Positions 13,971 through 14,384 of a stretch of 14,384 bases of DNA are shown one piece after another. Below the pieces are notes generated by a model. The model saw only the letters and a list, made by a program, of their open reading frames with translations. It was not told where the DNA came from and searched no databases. Position numbers and translations under genes: made by a program. The first letter of the stretch is position 1; every line of letters begins with the position of its first letter. Source of the stretch: Verrucomicrobiales bacterium (GTDB lineage: Bacteria > Verrucomicrobiota > Verrucomicrobiia > Verrucomicrobiales > Akkermansiaceae); contig DPWT01000011.1 in assembly GCA_003527555.1 (NCBI GenBank), positions 1 to 14,384 of the forward strand, given 5' to 3'.

Positions 13971-14384
13971 ATGGAATTATTGTGTTTCTCAAAGCGTTGG
14001 CATTTGCCGCGCACCCTAATCATGTGTGTGTTCAGTATGAGCACACCCATTTTCGTGTCTGGCCTGAACGCCCAAGACTCTGCTGTACAAAAAGAACTTA
14101 ATCGCAGAATCGCCAACGCTCAGAAGGCAAATGATCTTTTGAAACAAGGTGATTTATCCTACAAAAAAGCCGATTACAAATCAGCAGTCAAACATTACTC
14201 ACAAGCATATGATTTACTGGCGCCTGGGGCAATGACGCACGAAATACGCCAGGCAACATCTAATCGCTACGCTACCGCTGCTACAGAAAGAGCCAGAGCA
14301 CTCGCTAAGGCCGGCAACTACGATCAGGCAAAAAATCTTCTCAAAACCGTGCTCCATCCTGAAGTAGCGCCGTCGCACATGGGC
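13971..14384 (+). CDS. Exported TPR-containing protein, secretin/PilQ-like N-terminus (3' end outside window)
   Basis: An open frame of 138 codons from ATG 13971 runs off the right edge. The first residues form a signal peptide: basic residues at 8, 9 and 14, a hydrophobic stretch from about 16 to 31, and a likely cut after LNAQ (residue 35). The mature part is helical and lysine-rich, with two TPR-like pairs: about 53-73 (LSYKKADYKSAVKHYSQAYD) and about 100-120 (ARALAKAGNYDQAKNLLKTV). A signal peptide followed by TPRs resembles the N-terminus of the type II/III secretin-family proteins of the Verrucomicrobiota type IV pilus-like cluster, but the diagnostic secretin domain is outside the window. 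In-frame ATGs at 14022 and 14037 would shorten the signal peptide; 13971 gives the best one. It may be an unrelated exported TPR protein. Confidence 0.6.
   Translation, partial: MELLCFSKRWHLPRTLIMCVFSMSTPIFVSGLNAQDSAVQKELNRRIANAQKANDLLKQGDLSYKKADYKSAVKHYSQAYDLLAPGAMTHEIRQATSNRYATAATERARALAKAGNYDQAKNLLKTVLHPEVAPSHMG

Overview
The window is an ordinary bacterial chromosome segment with dense genes, mostly housekeeping. Gram-negative features are a secretin-type TPR leader sequence, a peptidoglycan-recycling gene pair and menaquinone genes. Together with a sulfatase tail, a TGS-less cyanobacterial-like ThrRS and almost no Shine-Dalgarno (SD) sequences, they suggest a PVC-group bacterium, most plausibly Verrucomicrobiota. 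That placement is inference from gene content and cannot be proven without a search. No phage, transposase, CRISPR array or tRNA was seen.

Layout. Positions 1-137 (+) hold the last 44 codons of a probable sulfatase. It converges on ilvD (minus, 141-1838) with only 3 bases between the stop codons. A 254-base divergent gap then precedes a plus-strand block (2093-6349): mutY, a MurU-like sugar-1-phosphate nucleotidyltransferase, an AmgK-like sugar kinase, and an overlapping membrane protein that looks like a divergent, output-less CHASE2 receptor. The kinase and nucleotidyltransferase together would make UDP-MurNAc from recycled MurNAc. The CHASE2-like protein is the least understood gene here and the best candidate for something undescribed.

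From 6380 to 13794 everything is on the minus strand. In transcription order: nuoB-nuoC (complex I Q-module subunits), a rhomboid protease, a peroxiredoxin followed closely by menH and menB (menaquinone synthesis), thrS, infC and a small PLDc_N-type membrane protein. infC has the only strong SD in the window and starts at AUA, so its correct 5' end (7348) lies 78 bases upstream of the first GTG. A tandem 7-base repeat lies across the menH stop codon and supplies the MenH C-terminus.

At the right edge a divergent plus-strand gene (from 13971, truncated by the window end) encodes a signal peptide and TPR-like helices. It resembles the N-terminus of a PilQ/secretin-like outer membrane protein.

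The genes cover respiration (nuoBC, menaquinone), translation (thrS, infC), branched-chain amino acid synthesis (ilvD), oxidative-damage defence (mutY, peroxiredoxin) and cell-wall recycling.
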